Shown here: piece by piece, positions 24,761-34,317 of the stretch
Layout: each line of letters begins with the position of its first letter
How positions within the stretch are numbered: position 1 is the first letter of the stretch
Source: Actinomadura atramentaria DSM 43919
Lineage (GTDB): Bacteria; Actinomycetota; Actinomycetes; Streptosporangiales; Streptosporangiaceae
Length of the DNA stretch: 64,000 bases
Direction of reading: 5' to 3'
Assembly: GCF_000381885.1 (NCBI RefSeq)
Contig: NZ_KB907212.1
Span: 62,001 to 126,000, forward strand
Position numbers and translations under genes: made by a program
Notes under the pieces: generated by a model
What the model saw: only the letters and a program-made list of their open reading frames with translations
What the model was told of the DNA's origin: nothing
Database searches by the model: none

Positions 24761-25847
24761 TCCTCGCAGCATTGACGTCGCGGTCATGGGTCGTTCCGCA
24801 CGCCAAGCACGTCCACTCCCGGACGCTCAGCGGTTTAGGGCCGTCCTTGTTGCCGCACACCGAGCAGGTCTGTGATGTCGGTTCGAACCGTCCGACCCGA
24901 GCGAACGTCCGTCCGTACCGGGCGGCCTTGTACTCCAGCATCGCCGTGAACTGTGACCAACCCGCGTCATGGACCGATTTGGCCAGTCGGGTGCGTCCGA
25001 GGCCGGTGACGTTCATGTCCTCCACGTAGACCGCTTGGTTATCGCGGACCAGCAGAGTTGAGAGCTTGTGCGCGTGGTCACGGCGTGTGTCGGCGACACG
25101 GGCGTGAAGTTTCGCGAGGCGCGCCTTGGCCTTGACCCGGTTCGCGGACCCCTTTTCCCTGCGGGATATCGCCTGCTGCGCTCTGCGCAACCGACGTTCG
25201 GCGCGGCGCAGGGCACGGGGGTTGGTGACCTTCCGGCCGTCGGAAAGGACCGCGAAGTGCGTCAGCCCAAGGTCGATCCCGACCTCGTTCCGGGTCTCGA
25301 TCAGCGGGGTGTCGGCGGTCTCGACCATGAACGAGGCGAAGTACCGGCCCGCCGCGTCCCGGATCACCGTAACCGACGACGGTTCCGACGGGAGGTCCCG
25401 CGACCATCTCACCCCTACGTCACCGATCTTCGGCAGCCGCAGTTTGCGGCTCGCCGTGATCTGGAAGCGGGCGTTGCGGGTGAACCGGACCGCCTGCCGG
25501 GAATCCTTGCGGGACCGAAACCTCGGCGGTGCGACCCTGCGGCCCTTCCGCTTCCCGGCGACGGAGGCGAAGAAGTTCCGGTATGCGGTGTTCAGGTCCG
25601 CCAACGCCTGCTGCAACACCACCGCCGACACCTCACCGAGCCATACACGGCCCGGAGTTTTCTTCGCCTCAGTGATCACCAGCTTGGACAGATCCCCGTC
25701 CGAAAGGTATGGCAACCCCGCCGCACGGGCGTCCTCCCGGGCGCGAAGCCCGTCGTTGAACACCACACGGGCACACCCGAACGCCTTCGCCAGCGCTTCC
25801 CGCTGACCGGGCGTCGGATAGACGCGGTACTGGTACCGGAGCCGCAT
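24693..25847 (-). CDS. tnpB: RNA-guided endonuclease TnpB
   Basis: A 384-residue TnpB, the compact RNA-guided nuclease of IS200/IS605 elements and ancestor-like relative of Cas12. The RuvC-type triad is complete: D192 (VGIDLGLTHFAVLSDG), E276 (AVYVEDMNV) and D357 (HDRDVNAARNVL). The zinc finger is CSVC (C328, C331) and CLAC (C347, C350). The N-terminal RYQYRVYPTPGQREALAKAFGCARVVFN is typical. No frameshift is visible, so it should be active. It probably cuts donor sites guided by the RNA from its own 3' end. A close relative starts at 63007. Confidence 0.93.
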   Translation of the reverse strand: MRLRYQYRVYPTPGQREALAKAFGCARVVFNDGLRAREDARAAGLPYLSDGDLSKLVITEAKKTPGRVWLGEVSAVVLQQALADLNTAYRNFFASVAGKRKGRRVAPPRFRSRKDSRQAVRFTRNARFQITASRKLRLPKIGDVGVRWSRDLPSEPSSVTVIRDAAGRYFASFMVETADTPLIETRNEVGIDLGLTHFAVLSDGRKVTNPRALRRAERRLRRAQQAISRREKGSANRVKAKARLAKLHARVADTRRDHAHKLSTLLVRDNQAVYVEDMNVTGLGRTRLAKSVHDAGWSQFTAMLEYKAARYGRTFARVGRFEPTSQTCSVCGNKDGPKPLSVREWTCLACGTTHDRDVNAARNVLAAGRADRVNACGGTVRPAA

Positions 25848-25870
25848 GACCTCGATCCTACTCTCCGTGC

Positions 25871-26764
25871 ATGAGCGATCACGTCGAAACCAGGACCAGT
25901 GGGCGGCGGCTGCCGTACGAGGTGTGGCACGCGCTGCACCTCGGCGTGTACGTCGCGCTGTTCCTGGCGCTCTTCCACCAGCTCGCGAACGGCGCGCAGT
26001 TCGCCGCGAGTCCGCTCGCCCGGACGTTCTGGTACGTCCTGTATCTGGGGGCGGCGGCGCTGGTGCTGTGGTTCCGCGTCCTGACGCCGGTCTTCCAGGC
26101 CCGGCGGCACCGGATGCGCGTCGCGGCGGTCGTGCCCGAGGCGCCCGGCGTCTGGTCGGTCCACGTGACGGGCCGCCGCCTCGACCGGCTCGGCGCGGAA
26201 CCCGGGCAGTTCCTGCGCTGGCGGTTCGCCGCGCCCGGACTGTGGTGGGCCGCGAACCCGTACTCGCTGTCCGCGCCGCCGCTGCCGGACCGGCTCCGGA
26301 TCACCGTGAAGGCGGCGGGCGGGCACAGCGCGGCGCTCGCCCGGCTCCGGCCGGGGACGCGGGTGTTCACCGAGGGGCCGTCCGGCGCGCTCACCGGACG
26401 CTCCGGCGCACCGCGGTCGCTCCTGCTCGCGGGCGGGGTGGGGATCACGCCGCTGCGGACGCTGTTCGAGACGCTGCCCGGCGACGTGGTCCTGATCTAC
26501 ACCGCGCGGCGGGAGCAGGACCTCGCGCTGCGCGCCGAACTCGACGCGGTCGCGGCCGCGCGCGGCGCGCGGGTCCTCTACTTCACCGACGACCCGGTCT
26601 CGCACCGCCTGGACCTCGGCTCGCTGCGCCGCCTGGTCCCGGACGTCGCCGCGCGCGAGGTCTACCTGTGCGGGCCGCCCGGCCTGACGGCCGCCGCGCG
26701 CACGGCGCTGCGCGCGGCGGGCGTCCCGCGCGGCCGCGTCCACGCGGAGTCCTTCGAGCTGTGA
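25871..26764 (+). pseudogene. Ferric reductase-like flavoprotein lacking its N-terminal membrane helices
   Basis: The open frame gives 297 residues. After about eight unrelated residues it enters the family at GRRLPYEVWHALHLGVYVAL, so only the last two membrane helices remain; the earlier helices with part of the haem ligands are gone. The reductase half is intact: GQFLRWRF, NPYSLSAPP, LLLAGGVGITPLRTLFE and YLCGPPGL. The break coincides with the edge of the TnpB element. It may still be translated from ATG 25871 but cannot form the usual transmembrane electron path. FMN-binding and ApbE genes follow. Confidence 0.8.
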
Positions 26765-26855
26765 CCCGCCCCGCGCGCCCACGATCCACCCGCGCCCCGC
26801 CCGCGCGGCGACCGCCGTCCCTGTCCCGACCCGTTCGACCTCCGAGGAGCCGCCC

Positions 26856-27311
26856 GTGCGCCGCATCCTGTTGTCCACCGGTACGACCGCCGCCGGAATC
26901 GCCGCGCTCGTCGCGCTGAAGCCCGGCCACACCGCCGCGCCCGCCGCGACTCCGACCGCGTCCGGCGCCGCGTCCGGCGCCGCGTCCGGCCCCGCCGCGA
27001 GCCCGACGACGAGCGCCGCGTCGGGGAGCGGGGTGAGCGGGACGTTCACCGGCGATCCGGCGGAGACGCCCTACGGCCCCGTCCAGGTCCAGATCACGAT
27101 GAAGGACGGAAAGCTCACGAAGGCGACGGTCCTCCAGGTCCCGTCGGAACACGGCCCGGAGCGCGAGATCGTCGAGTTCGACGTCCCCCGGCTGAACGCG
27201 GCGGCGGTCGCGGCGGGCAGTGCCCGCATCGACACGATCTCCGGCGCGACGTACACGAGCGAGGGCTACCGCACGTCCCTCCAGAGCGCCCTGGACCGCG
27301 CCGGTGCCTGA
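26856..27311 (+). CDS. Exported FMN-binding domain protein, substrate of ApbE
   Basis: A 151-residue protein with a weak export signal (MRRILLSTGTTAAGIAALVAL) and an Ala/Ser/Thr-rich linker containing a short repeat (SGAASGAASG). The FMN-binding domain begins near residue 55. It holds DTISGATYTS near residue 130, the flavinylation motif whose threonine receives FMN from ApbE. Such proteins carry electrons outside the membrane after a ferric-reductase-like donor. Here that donor gene upstream is truncated. The next gene, ApbE, overlaps by eight bases. Confidence 0.9.
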   Translation: MRRILLSTGTTAAGIAALVALKPGHTAAPAATPTASGAASGAASGPAASPTTSAASGSGVSGTFTGDPAETPYGPVQVQITMKDGKLTKATVLQVPSEHGPEREIVEFDVPRLNAAAVAAGSARIDTISGATYTSEGYRTSLQSALDRAGA

Positions 27312-28083
27312 CGCGGGGCTGCGGCACGTCGAGCACGTGATGGGGACCGTGTTCTCGTTCGACGTCCGGACGCCGCCGACGCCCGAGATCCGCGCCGCGC
27401 TGACCGCCGCCGTCGCGTGGCTGCACCGCGTGGACGCCGTGTTCTCCCCCTACCGTCCCGACAGCCAGATCAGCCGCCTGCGCGACGGAACCCTCACCCT
27501 CGCGGACTGCGACCGGGACGTGCGGGACGTCCTGGACCGCTGCGCGGCCCTGGGGGCGGAGACCGGCGGCCGGTTCACCGCGTCGCCCGGCGGCCGCCTC
27601 GACCCGTCCGGCCTGGTCAAGGGCTGGGCCGTGGAGCACGCGTCCGCCCTGCTGCACCGGGCGGGCGCGCCGGACCACTGCGTGAACGGCGGCGGCGACG
27701 TGCGGGCGCGCGGCGGCCCCGCTCCGGACCAGCCGTGGCGTGTCGGCATCACCGACCCCGCCGACCGGACGCGCCTCGCGGCGGTCGTGGAAGGCCGCGA
27801 CCTGGCCGTGGCCACGTCCGGCACAGCGGAACGCGGCCTCCACATCGTCGACCCCGCCACCGGCCGCCCCGCCACGGCCCTGCGCTCCATCACCGTCGTC
27901 GGCCGCGACCTGACCAGGACCGACGCCCTGGCCACCGCCCTCTTCGCGATGGGCGACGAGGCCCGCCCCTGGCTCGCCGCCCGCCCCGCCCCGCACGCCT
28001 ACGCGCTCACCGCCTCCGGCCGCGCCTGGGCGACCCCCGGATGGCACCTCGAGAACGGCGTCCCCCACCTGCGCCTCACCTGA
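27304..28083 (+). CDS. apbE: FAD:protein FMN transferase ApbE
   Basis: ApbE attaches FMN covalently to a threonine in exported flavoproteins. The 259-residue frame has HVEHVMGTVFSFDVR, the nucleotide-binding region RLDPSGLVKGWAVEHA, NGGGDVRARG, and the Mg-binding region TSGTAERGLHIVDPATGRP with LTRTDALATALFAMG near the C terminus. GTG 27304 lies inside the end of the FMN-binding gene, giving coupled translation and keeping the conserved HVMGTVF start; ATG 27340 would cut into it. No signal peptide is seen. The substrate is almost certainly the preceding protein. Confidence 0.93.
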   Translation: MPDAGLRHVEHVMGTVFSFDVRTPPTPEIRAALTAAVAWLHRVDAVFSPYRPDSQISRLRDGTLTLADCDRDVRDVLDRCAALGAETGGRFTASPGGRLDPSGLVKGWAVEHASALLHRAGAPDHCVNGGGDVRARGGPAPDQPWRVGITDPADRTRLAAVVEGRDLAVATSGTAERGLHIVDPATGRPATALRSITVVGRDLTRTDALATALFAMGDEARPWLAARPAPHAYALTASGRAWATPGWHLENGVPHLRLT

Positions 28084-28130
28084 CGACCACGCGCGCCCGG
28101 ACGGCGCCCGGAACGGGCCGGCCGACGAGC

Positions 28131-28347
28131 AGCGCGGACGACGCCCGGCTCCCGCCCAGACGACGACCGCCCGAACACAACCGACTCCCCACCTGGTCAG
28201 CGCGGACGACGCCCGGCTCCCGTCCAGACGACGACCGCCCGAACACAACCGACTCCCCACCTGGTCAGCGCGGACGACGCCCGGCTCCCGTCCAGACGAC
28301 GGCCGCCAGAACGCAGCCGACCCACGTTGGCGCGGACACTGCCCGGC
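28131..28347. repeat. 68-bp tandem repeat between apbE and lysC
   Basis: Units start at 28131, 28199 and 28267 with agcgcggacgacgcccggct, exactly 68 bp apart. Copies one and two differ by about one base, copy three diverges in its second half, and a partial fourth begins near 28330. The array sits in the 344-bp gap (28084-28427) between converging genes. No gene is seen in the gap. There are no spacers, so it is not a CRISPR array. Confidence 0.9.
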
Positions 28348-28427
28348 GGCGCGCACTCGCGCCCGGACGGCGCCCCGACGCGAACGGGCCGCCCCGCGCC
28401 AAGCGGAACGGCCCGTCCGAACGAGGA

Positions 28428-29702
28428 TCAGCGGCCCGTGCCGCCGTAGACGACCGCCTCGACCTGCTCGGCGTCCAGGTCGAACGCGCGGTGCGCCGCC
28501 GCGACGGCCGTGTCGATGTCGTCCTGCGCGACCACGACGGAGATGCGGATCTCCGACGTCGAGATCATCTCGATGTTCACGCCCGCGTCCGCGATGGCCG
28601 CGAAGAACGTCGCCGTGACGCCCGGGTGCGACCGCATCCCCGCGCCGATCAGCGACACCTTCCCGATGCGGTCGTCGTAGCGCAGCGACTCGAACCCGAT
28701 CCGCTCCTTGAGCTTGTTGAGCGCGGCGAGGGCCGTCTGCCCGTCGCTGGCCGGGAGCGTGAACGAGATGTCGGTGCGGCCGGTCGACGCCGCCGACACG
28801 TTCTGGACGATCATGTCGATGTTGATCTCGGCCTCGGACAGCACCGTGAAGATCGTGGCGGCCTCGCCGACCTTGTCGGGCACCCCCACCACGGTGATCT
28901 TGGCCTCGCTCCGGTCGTGCGCGACGCCGGAGATGATCGCCTGCTCCATCTCGTGCCCTTCGATGTCACTGCTGTCGACGACCCACGTCCCCTCCTTCTG
29001 ACTGAAGGACGAGCGCACGTGGATGGGGATGTTGTAGCGCCGCGCGTACTCCACGCACCGCAGGTGCAGGATCTTCGCGCCGCTCGCCGCCATCTCCAGC
29101 ATCTCCTCGTAGGAGATGCGCGGGATGCGGCGGGCGGGCGGGACGATGCGCGGGTCCGCGGTGAACACGCCGTCCACGTCGGTGTAGATCTCGCAGCAGT
29201 CGCCCTCCAGGGCGGCGGCGAGCGCGACGGCGGTGGTGTCGGAGCCGCCCCGGCCGAGCGTGGTGATGTCCTTGGTGCCCTGCGAGACGCCCTGGAACCC
29301 GGCGACGATGCAGATCGACCCCTCGTCGAGCGCCGCGCGGATGCGCCCCGGCGTCACGTCGATGATCTTGGCTTTGCCGTGGGCGCCGTCGGTGATGACA
29401 CCGGCCTGCGAGCCGGTGAACGAACGGGCCTCGTGGCCCAGGTTGGCGATGGCCATCGCGAGCAGCGCCATCGAGATCCGCTCGCCGGCGGTGAGCAGCA
29501 TGTCCAGCTCACGGGCGGGCGGCAGGGGGCTGACCTGCTCGGCCATGTCGATGAGATCATCCGTCGTGTCGCCCATGGCGGAGACCACGACGACGACGTC
29601 GTTGCCCGCCTTCTTCGTCGCGACGATGCGCTGGGCGACCCGCTTGACGCACTCGGCGTCGGCGACGGAGGAGCCACCGTACTTCTGCACGATAAGGGCC
29701 AC
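28428..29702 (-). CDS. lysC: Aspartate kinase
   Basis: Aspartokinase makes aspartyl phosphate, the first step to lysine, threonine, methionine and diaminopimelate for the cell wall. The protein is 424 residues. The kinase start is [14 protein letters not shown], with FTGSQAG and [16 protein letters not shown] for ATP and substrate, and paired ACT domains from about residue 265 ([19 protein letters not shown] and [19 protein letters not shown]) for feedback control. An in-frame ATG at 28949 before the ACT domains could start a separate beta subunit, as in some Gram-positive relatives. The usual neighbour asd is not next to it. Confidence 0.96.
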   Translation of the reverse strand: MALIVQKYGGSSVADAECVKRVAQRIVATKKAGNDVVVVVSAMGDTTDDLIDMAEQVSPLPPARELDMLLTAGERISMALLAMAIANLGHEARSFTGSQAGVITDGAHGKAKIIDVTPGRIRAALDEGSICIVAGFQGVSQGTKDITTLGRGGSDTTAVALAAALEGDCCEIYTDVDGVFTADPRIVPPARRIPRISYEEMLEMAASGAKILHLRCVEYARRYNIPIHVRSSFSQKEGTWVVDSSDIEGHEMEQAIISGVAHDRSEAKITVVGVPDKVGEAATIFTVLSEAEINIDMIVQNVSAASTGRTDISFTLPASDGQTALAALNKLKERIGFESLRYDDRIGKVSLIGAGMRSHPGVTATFFAAIADAGVNIEMISTSEIRISVVVAQDDIDTAVAAAHRAFDLDAEQVEAVVYGGTGR

Positions 29703-29822
29703 GAGTGGGCGCTCCTCGGATCGGGGTCAGGCGTACCGCCACGAGTCTACCGATGCCTCCGTCATCGGTTACGGGGAGGTAACTCCCCAGTTGGCGGCCC
29801 GTCCGGTGGGCAGGCTGTACCC

Positions 29823-30227
29823 ATGACCGATCTCGACGCGCTGTACCGGCGCTGGCTGTTCGACCTGTGGGGCGGCGACCCGTCCGCCGCCGACGACCTG
29901 CTCACGCCCGGCTTCGTCGGGCACTGGCCGGGCCTGGACGTCCACGGCCCGGCCGGGGCCGCCGAGCAGATCCGGCGCTCCCGCGCGCTGTTCACCGGCG
30001 TGCGCCTGACCCTCGACGTCGGCCCGCTCGTGTCCGGGGACCTCGTCGCGGCCCGCTGGACGTTCCGCGGCGACTACGCGGGCGGCCTGCCGGACGCCGC
30101 CGCGCCGCCCGGCACGCCCGTCGCGTTCGCCGGGCACGACATCCTGCGCGCGTCCGGCGACCGGTTCGCCGAGTACTGGGTCGTGTCGGACGGCCTCGGG
30201 CTGATGACCGCGCTCGGCGCGGTGTGA
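29823..30227 (+). CDS. SnoaL/NTF2-like ester cyclase-family protein
   Basis: A 134-residue protein of the SnoaL-like NTF2 fold: MTDLDALYRRWLFDLWGGD, FVGHWPGLDVHGPAGAAEQIRR, and IL..DRFAEYWVVSDGLGLM. Members are small cone-shaped barrels, including polyketide cyclases and many proteins of unknown role. No biosynthetic genes adjoin, so the substrate cannot be guessed. ATG 29823 lies 120 bp from lysC in divergent orientation; its stop faces that of the DUF5063 gene. Confidence 0.85.
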   Translation: MTDLDALYRRWLFDLWGGDPSAADDLLTPGFVGHWPGLDVHGPAGAAEQIRRSRALFTGVRLTLDVGPLVSGDLVAARWTFRGDYAGGLPDAAAPPGTPVAFAGHDILRASGDRFAEYWVVSDGLGLMTALGAV

Positions 30228-30231
30228 CGCG

Positions 30232-30777
30232 TCAGGCCGTCGCGGCGGGCTCGGCGACGTCCAGCCGGGCGCCCGCGATCGTCGCGTGCAGCGCCCGCAG
30301 CGCCGCGCCCGCGTGGTTCCCCCAGTGGTTGAAGTAGGAGTACTGCCACCACCACAGGGCTTCGAGCGGGCGGTCCTGCCCGTAGTGCCGCAGGCCGTGG
30401 ACGAGGTCGCTGGCGACGTCCACCAGGTCGTCCGACAGCCGGTACGCGGTCGCCTCGGTGTCCTTGTACGGGTCGAAGACCTCGGTGTACTCGTCCACCG
30501 ACGCGAGGCGCTCGGCGAGGCCCTGCCGCAGCGAGTCCAGGTCGGGGTCGTCGCCGATCTCCGGCTCCCAGTTGTCGGGCAGGATCACGTCGGCGGACGC
30601 GCCGAGCTGCGCCCCCGCCAGGATCACCTGCGACACCTGCAGCAGCAGGAGCGGGACCGTGCGCGGGCCGCCGTCGCCGCGGGCGACCGCGTCCAGCCCG
30701 TCCAGGTAGTCCTGGACGTGGGACGCGACGCGCTCGGCGAGGGCGTTCCAGTCCTGCGGGCTGTTGGCGTCAGACAT
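30232..30777 (-). CDS. DUF5063-family protein
   Basis: A 181-residue cytosolic protein. [15 protein letters not shown] followed by [18 protein letters not shown] is the signature of DUF5063, a family that in actinobacteria follows recR, as here. It overlaps recR by eight bases, so translation is coupled. Its function is unknown; the constant link with recR suggests a role near recombinational repair, but that is inference. Confidence 0.9.
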   Translation of the reverse strand: MSDANSPQDWNALAERVASHVQDYLDGLDAVARGDGGPRTVPLLLLQVSQVILAGAQLGASADVILPDNWEPEIGDDPDLDSLRQGLAERLASVDEYTEVFDPYKDTEATAYRLSDDLVDVASDLVHGLRHYGQDRPLEALWWWQYSYFNHWGNHAGAALRALHATIAGARLDVAEPAATA

Positions 30778-31369
30778 CGAGCAGCCTCCGTCCTTCGAAT
30801 GCGCGGCCGAGCGTGACCTCGTCGGCGTACTCCAGGTCGCCGCCGACCGGGAGTCCGCTGGCGAGTCGGGTGACGGTGAGGCCCATCGGCTTCACCAGCC
30901 GGGCGAGGTACGTCGCGGTCGCCTCGCCCTCCAGGTTCGGGTCGGTCGCGAGGATCAGCTCGGTGACGGCGCCGTCCGCGAGCCGCCGCATCAGCTCCCG
31001 GATGCGCAGGTCGTCGGGGCCGACGCCCTCGATCGGGCTGATCGCACCGCCGAGGACGTGGTAGCGGCCCCGGAACTCGCGCGTCTTCTCGATCGCGACG
31101 ACGTCCTTGGACTCCTCCACCACGCAGATCACGGCCGGGTCGCGGCGCGGGTCGCGGCAGATCCGGCACTCCTCCTCCTCCGCGACGTTCCCGCACGTGC
31201 CGCAGAAGCGGACCTTGTCCTTGACCTCCTTCAGCGCCCGGCCGAGCCGCTCGACGTCCGCCGGGTCCGCCGCGAGCAGGTGGAAGGCGATCCGCTGCGC
31301 GCTCTTGGGGCCGACGCCGGGCAGCCTGCCCAGTTCGTCGATGAGGTTCTGGACGACCCCTTCGTACAA
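30770..31369 (-). CDS. recR: Recombination mediator protein RecR
   Basis: RecR with RecO loads RecA on gapped DNA. The 199-residue protein is full length: helix-hairpin-helix [20 protein letters not shown], the zinc finger [16 protein letters not shown], the Toprim domain [15 protein letters not shown] and [19 protein letters not shown], and the end [23 protein letters not shown]. It lies after ybaB and dnaX on the same strand, the classical dnaX-ybaB-recR order. Confidence 0.97.
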   Translation of the reverse strand: MYEGVVQNLIDELGRLPGVGPKSAQRIAFHLLAADPADVERLGRALKEVKDKVRFCGTCGNVAEEEECRICRDPRRDPAVICVVEESKDVVAIEKTREFRGRYHVLGGAISPIEGVGPDDLRIRELMRRLADGAVTELILATDPNLEGEATATYLARLVKPMGLTVTRLASGLPVGGDLEYADEVTLGRAFEGRRLLDV

Positions 31370-31396
31370 CGGTCCCCCTCTTCGGTCGTGGCCGAC

Positions 31397-31774
31397 TCAG
31401 GCCCCGCCGGGCAGACCCGGCAGGCCCGGCATGCCGGGAATTCCACCGCCGCCGCCGAGACCGGCCGCGAGCGGGCCCATCTTCTCCGCCGCGAGCTGCT
31501 CCGCGGCGCGGCGCGCGTCCCGGATGGCGGCGACGACGAGGTCCGCGATCGTCTCGGCCGTGTCGGCCGGGTCGTCGGCGTCGATCGCCTTCGGGTCGAT
31601 CGTCAGGGCCGTCAGCTCGCCGTCCCCGTTCATCGTCGCGGCCACCAGCCCGCCGCCCGCGGTCCCCGTGACCTGGGTCTCCGCCAGCTCCTGCTGCGCG
31701 GAGACGAGCTGCTCCTGCATGCGCTGCGCCTGCTGGAGAAGGTCCTGCATGTTGAACTGACCACCGGGTTCCAC
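31397..31774 (-). CDS. ybaB: YbaB/EbfC-family nucleoid-associated protein
   Basis: A 125-residue DNA-binding protein of the YbaB/EbfC family, which forms tweezer-like dimers on DNA. The core is [52 protein letters not shown] Gly/Pro-rich tail ([19 protein letters not shown]) ends the protein. GTG 31774 was chosen because GGAG lies seven bases upstream and it gives the family's usual start before NMQDLLQQ. It lies between dnaX and recR. Confidence 0.93.
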   Translation of the reverse strand: MEPGGQFNMQDLLQQAQRMQEQLVSAQQELAETQVTGTAGGGLVAATMNGDGELTALTIDPKAIDADDPADTAETIADLVVAAIRDARRAAEQLAAEKMGPLAAGLGGGGGIPGMPGLPGLPGGA

Positions 31775-31890
31775 GGTGCGCTCCGTTCCGTCTCGCCCGA
31801 CCACCGGACATGTGCTTTCCCGAGACTACGGGTTTACACCACCGACCGACACCGGCCCCGTCCGCCGCCCGCTCGCGCGGTCCGGGCGGG

Positions 31891-34236
31891 TCAGAAGTCG
31901 TCGAGTTCGCGGATGACCTGGCCGCCGAGTTCGCGCTGGATGAGCTCCATGCTGTCGACGTAGGTCTCGGCGGAGTCGGCGTCGAGGTCGCCGTCGAAGT
32001 CGACCTCGTCTTCCGCGGGCTCGGGTTCCGGCGGGGGCGGCGGCTCGTCGGGCGGCGGCGGGACGGGCTCGGGCTCCCGCCGGACGGGCTGGGCGGCCTG
32101 CGGCGGCGCGGCCTGCGGGGGCGGCGGCGCGCTCGGGGCGCTTGGGGCACTCGGCGTGCTCGGACGGGGCGGGGGCGGCGCGTCCGCGGGCGGGGCGGCC
32201 GGGGGCACGGCGGGCGCCCCGTACCCGGACGGCGCGGCGGGCGGTCCGCCGCCGAACCCCGAGCCGTTGGCGGGCGGGGGACTCTGGCGCGGCGGGGCGA
32301 ACCCGCCGCCACCGCCGCCGCCGTTCCCGAGGACGGTGTCGATGCGCCAGTCGACGTTCAGCCGCTCCTTGAGGACCTCGCGGATCACGGTGTCGCGGCC
32401 GCCGTTGGTGAAGTTCGTCCGCTTGCCCTCGGCGTCGAACGCGAGGGTGAGCAGGTTGCGGTCGAGCGAGACGGGCTCGACCCCGGACATGATCACCATC
32501 CAGGCGACCTTGCTCCGCTGCTTGACCGCCTCGACGATGTCGGGCCAGAGCCGCTGCACGGCGCCGATGTCCATGCCGCCGGGCTGTGCCTGGGATGCGG
32601 CTCCGCCGGGGGCGCCCTGAGTCTGCGGCGCGCCGTGGCCCTGGGCGGCTTGGCGTGCGCCTCGGGCTTCGTACGAGCCCTGGGGGGCGCCGGACGGCTG
32701 CGGGTCGGGCGCAGGCGCTGCGCTGGATGCTGCAGCGTGCGCCGGGGTTCGGGGCGCGCTGGAGGCGTCGGCGGCAGGGCCGTCGTGGGTCGGTGGAAGC
32801 CCGGCGGAGTCTCCCCGGGCGTCGGGGACCGGAACCGGTGTCGGCGCCGAGTTATCCACAGAACCGGTTTCGGTTGTGGGGGGGTTGCTTGGGCGCTGGA
32901 CACTGGAAGTGGGGTCGCCCCCCTGGGCGGGCGGGGGTTGGTTCACAGGCGCGCGACCCGCGCCACCGCCCCCCGCGTAAGCTCCACCGCCCTGCCCAGC
33001 CCCGACCGCGCCATGACCACCAGCAGCCCCGAGCCCGACCCCACCGCCGAACCCGCCGCCGCCACCGAGACCGCCCTGCCCCGCCTGCCGCTCCAACCGA
33101 TCCAGCCGCGCATACAGCGACGCCTCGTCCTGGTAAGCCCCCGGCAGCAGAATCCGCGCGCAGATCAGTTCCAGCAGCAGCCGCGGCGACGTCGCGCCGC
33201 GCATCTCGGTCAGTCCGGTGTGCAGCAGGTCGGCGGCGCGCGCGAGGTCCCCGGGCCCCATCGACGCGGCCTGCGCCCGCATGCCCTCCAGTTCGTCGGG
33301 CGGGACGTTGAACAGCCCGGACGACGCCGCGTCCGGCACGTTCGCGAGGATCACCAGGTCGCGGAGGCGTTCGAGGAGGTCGGCGGCGAACCGGCGCGGG
33401 TCCTGCCCGCTCTCGATGACGCGGTCGATCGCGGCGAACACGGCCGCCCCGTCCCGCCGCGCGAACGCCCCGACGACCTCGTCGAGCAGCGCCGCGTCGG
33501 TGTAGCCGAGCAGCGACACGGCCCGCGCGTAGGTGATGCCGTTCTCGTCGGACCCGGCGAGGAGCTGGTCGAGGATCGACAGGGTGTCGCGCGCGGACCC
33601 GGCCCCGGCGCGGACGGCGAGCGGCAGCGCGGCGTCCTCGTACGGGACGTCCTCGGACTTCAGGATCTCCTCGACGAGCTGCGTCAGCACGCCCGGCGGG
33701 ATCAGCCGGAACGGGTAGTGGTGCGTCCGCGACCGGATCGTCCCGATGACCTTCTCGGGCTCCGTCGTCGCGAACACGAACTTCAGGTGCGGCGGGGGTT
33801 CCTCGACGAGTTTCAGCAGCGCGTTGAAACCCTCGCGGGTCACCATGTGCGCCTCGTCGATGATGTAGACCTTGAAGCGCGCGGAGACGGGCGCGAAGAA
33901 CGCGCGTTCCCGCAGGTCGCGGGCGTCGTCGACACCGCCGTGGGACGCGGCGTCGATCTCGATGACGTCGATGTGCCCGGTGCCGGTCGGCCCGAGCGCG
34001 ACGCACGAGTCGCAGTCGCCGCAGGGGTCGGGCGTGGGGCCCCGCTCGCAGTTCAGGGAGCGGGCGAGGATGCGCGCGCTGGACGTCTTCCCGCACCCGC
34101 GCGGCCCGCTGAACAGGTACGCGTGGTTGATGCGGCCGTTGCGGAGCGCCTGCTGGAGCGGTTCGGCGACGTGTTCCTGCCCCTTGAGTTCAGCGAACGT
34201 CGCCGGTCGGTACTTGCGGTACAGAGCCAGACTCAT
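31891..34236 (-). CDS. dnaX: DNA polymerase III subunit gamma/tau
   Basis: The clamp-loader subunit, 781 residues. The AAA domain starts MSLALYRKYRPATFAELKGQEHV, with Walker A SGPRGCGKTS, zinc-binding CERGPTPDPCGDCDSC, Walker B IIDEAHM and SRC-like GAGSARDTLSILDQL. After about residue 370 comes a Gly/Pro/Ala-rich linker, then a tau-type polymerase-binding domain (MDIGAVQRLWPDIVEAVKQRSKVAWM), a second Pro-rich stretch and an acidic end. A SRP RNA gene precedes it. No programmed frameshift site for a short gamma form was looked for in detail. Confidence 0.96.
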   Translation of the reverse strand: MSLALYRKYRPATFAELKGQEHVAEPLQQALRNGRINHAYLFSGPRGCGKTSSARILARSLNCERGPTPDPCGDCDSCVALGPTGTGHIDVIEIDAASHGGVDDARDLRERAFFAPVSARFKVYIIDEAHMVTREGFNALLKLVEEPPPHLKFVFATTEPEKVIGTIRSRTHHYPFRLIPPGVLTQLVEEILKSEDVPYEDAALPLAVRAGAGSARDTLSILDQLLAGSDENGITYARAVSLLGYTDAALLDEVVGAFARRDGAAVFAAIDRVIESGQDPRRFAADLLERLRDLVILANVPDAASSGLFNVPPDELEGMRAQAASMGPGDLARAADLLHTGLTEMRGATSPRLLLELICARILLPGAYQDEASLYARLDRLERQAGQGGLGGGGGFGGGVGLGAAGGHGAVGAGQGGGAYAGGGGAGRAPVNQPPPAQGGDPTSSVQRPSNPPTTETGSVDNSAPTPVPVPDARGDSAGLPPTHDGPAADASSAPRTPAHAAASSAAPAPDPQPSGAPQGSYEARGARQAAQGHGAPQTQGAPGGAASQAQPGGMDIGAVQRLWPDIVEAVKQRSKVAWMVIMSGVEPVSLDRNLLTLAFDAEGKRTNFTNGGRDTVIREVLKERLNVDWRIDTVLGNGGGGGGGFAPPRQSPPPANGSGFGGGPPAAPSGYGAPAVPPAAPPADAPPPPRPSTPSAPSAPSAPPPPQAAPPQAAQPVRREPEPVPPPPDEPPPPPEPEPAEDEVDFDGDLDADSAETYVDSMELIQRELGGQVIRELDDF

Positions 34237-34317
34237 GGGGTTGTCCGCCCTCCTCGGGAGCAGAGCGTTCGACGGGGCCGCCCGACGGCGGTCCCCTCCG
34301 ACGGCCCGTCAAGCAAA

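Larger units (their letters stand above)
24607..25890 (-). mobile_element. TnpB-only IS200/IS605-group element with an adjoining deletion
   Basis: The element carries one tnpB gene and no Y1 transposase tnpA. Its 3' end (left side here) has hairpins CCGGC/GCCGG (24612-24627) and GTGCCGCA-G-TGCGGCAC (24639-24655). There are no long inverted repeats, as expected for this group. Outside it lie fragments of two formerly divergent genes: the response regulator tail and the ferric reductase without its first helices. The exact right edge is uncertain, between 25848 and 25900. TnpB-only units move with a transposase supplied in trans. Confidence 0.75.

Noticed and set aside
28131-28347. CRISPR array
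   Set aside because: The 68-bp units follow directly on each other with no spacers, and no cas genes are nearby.
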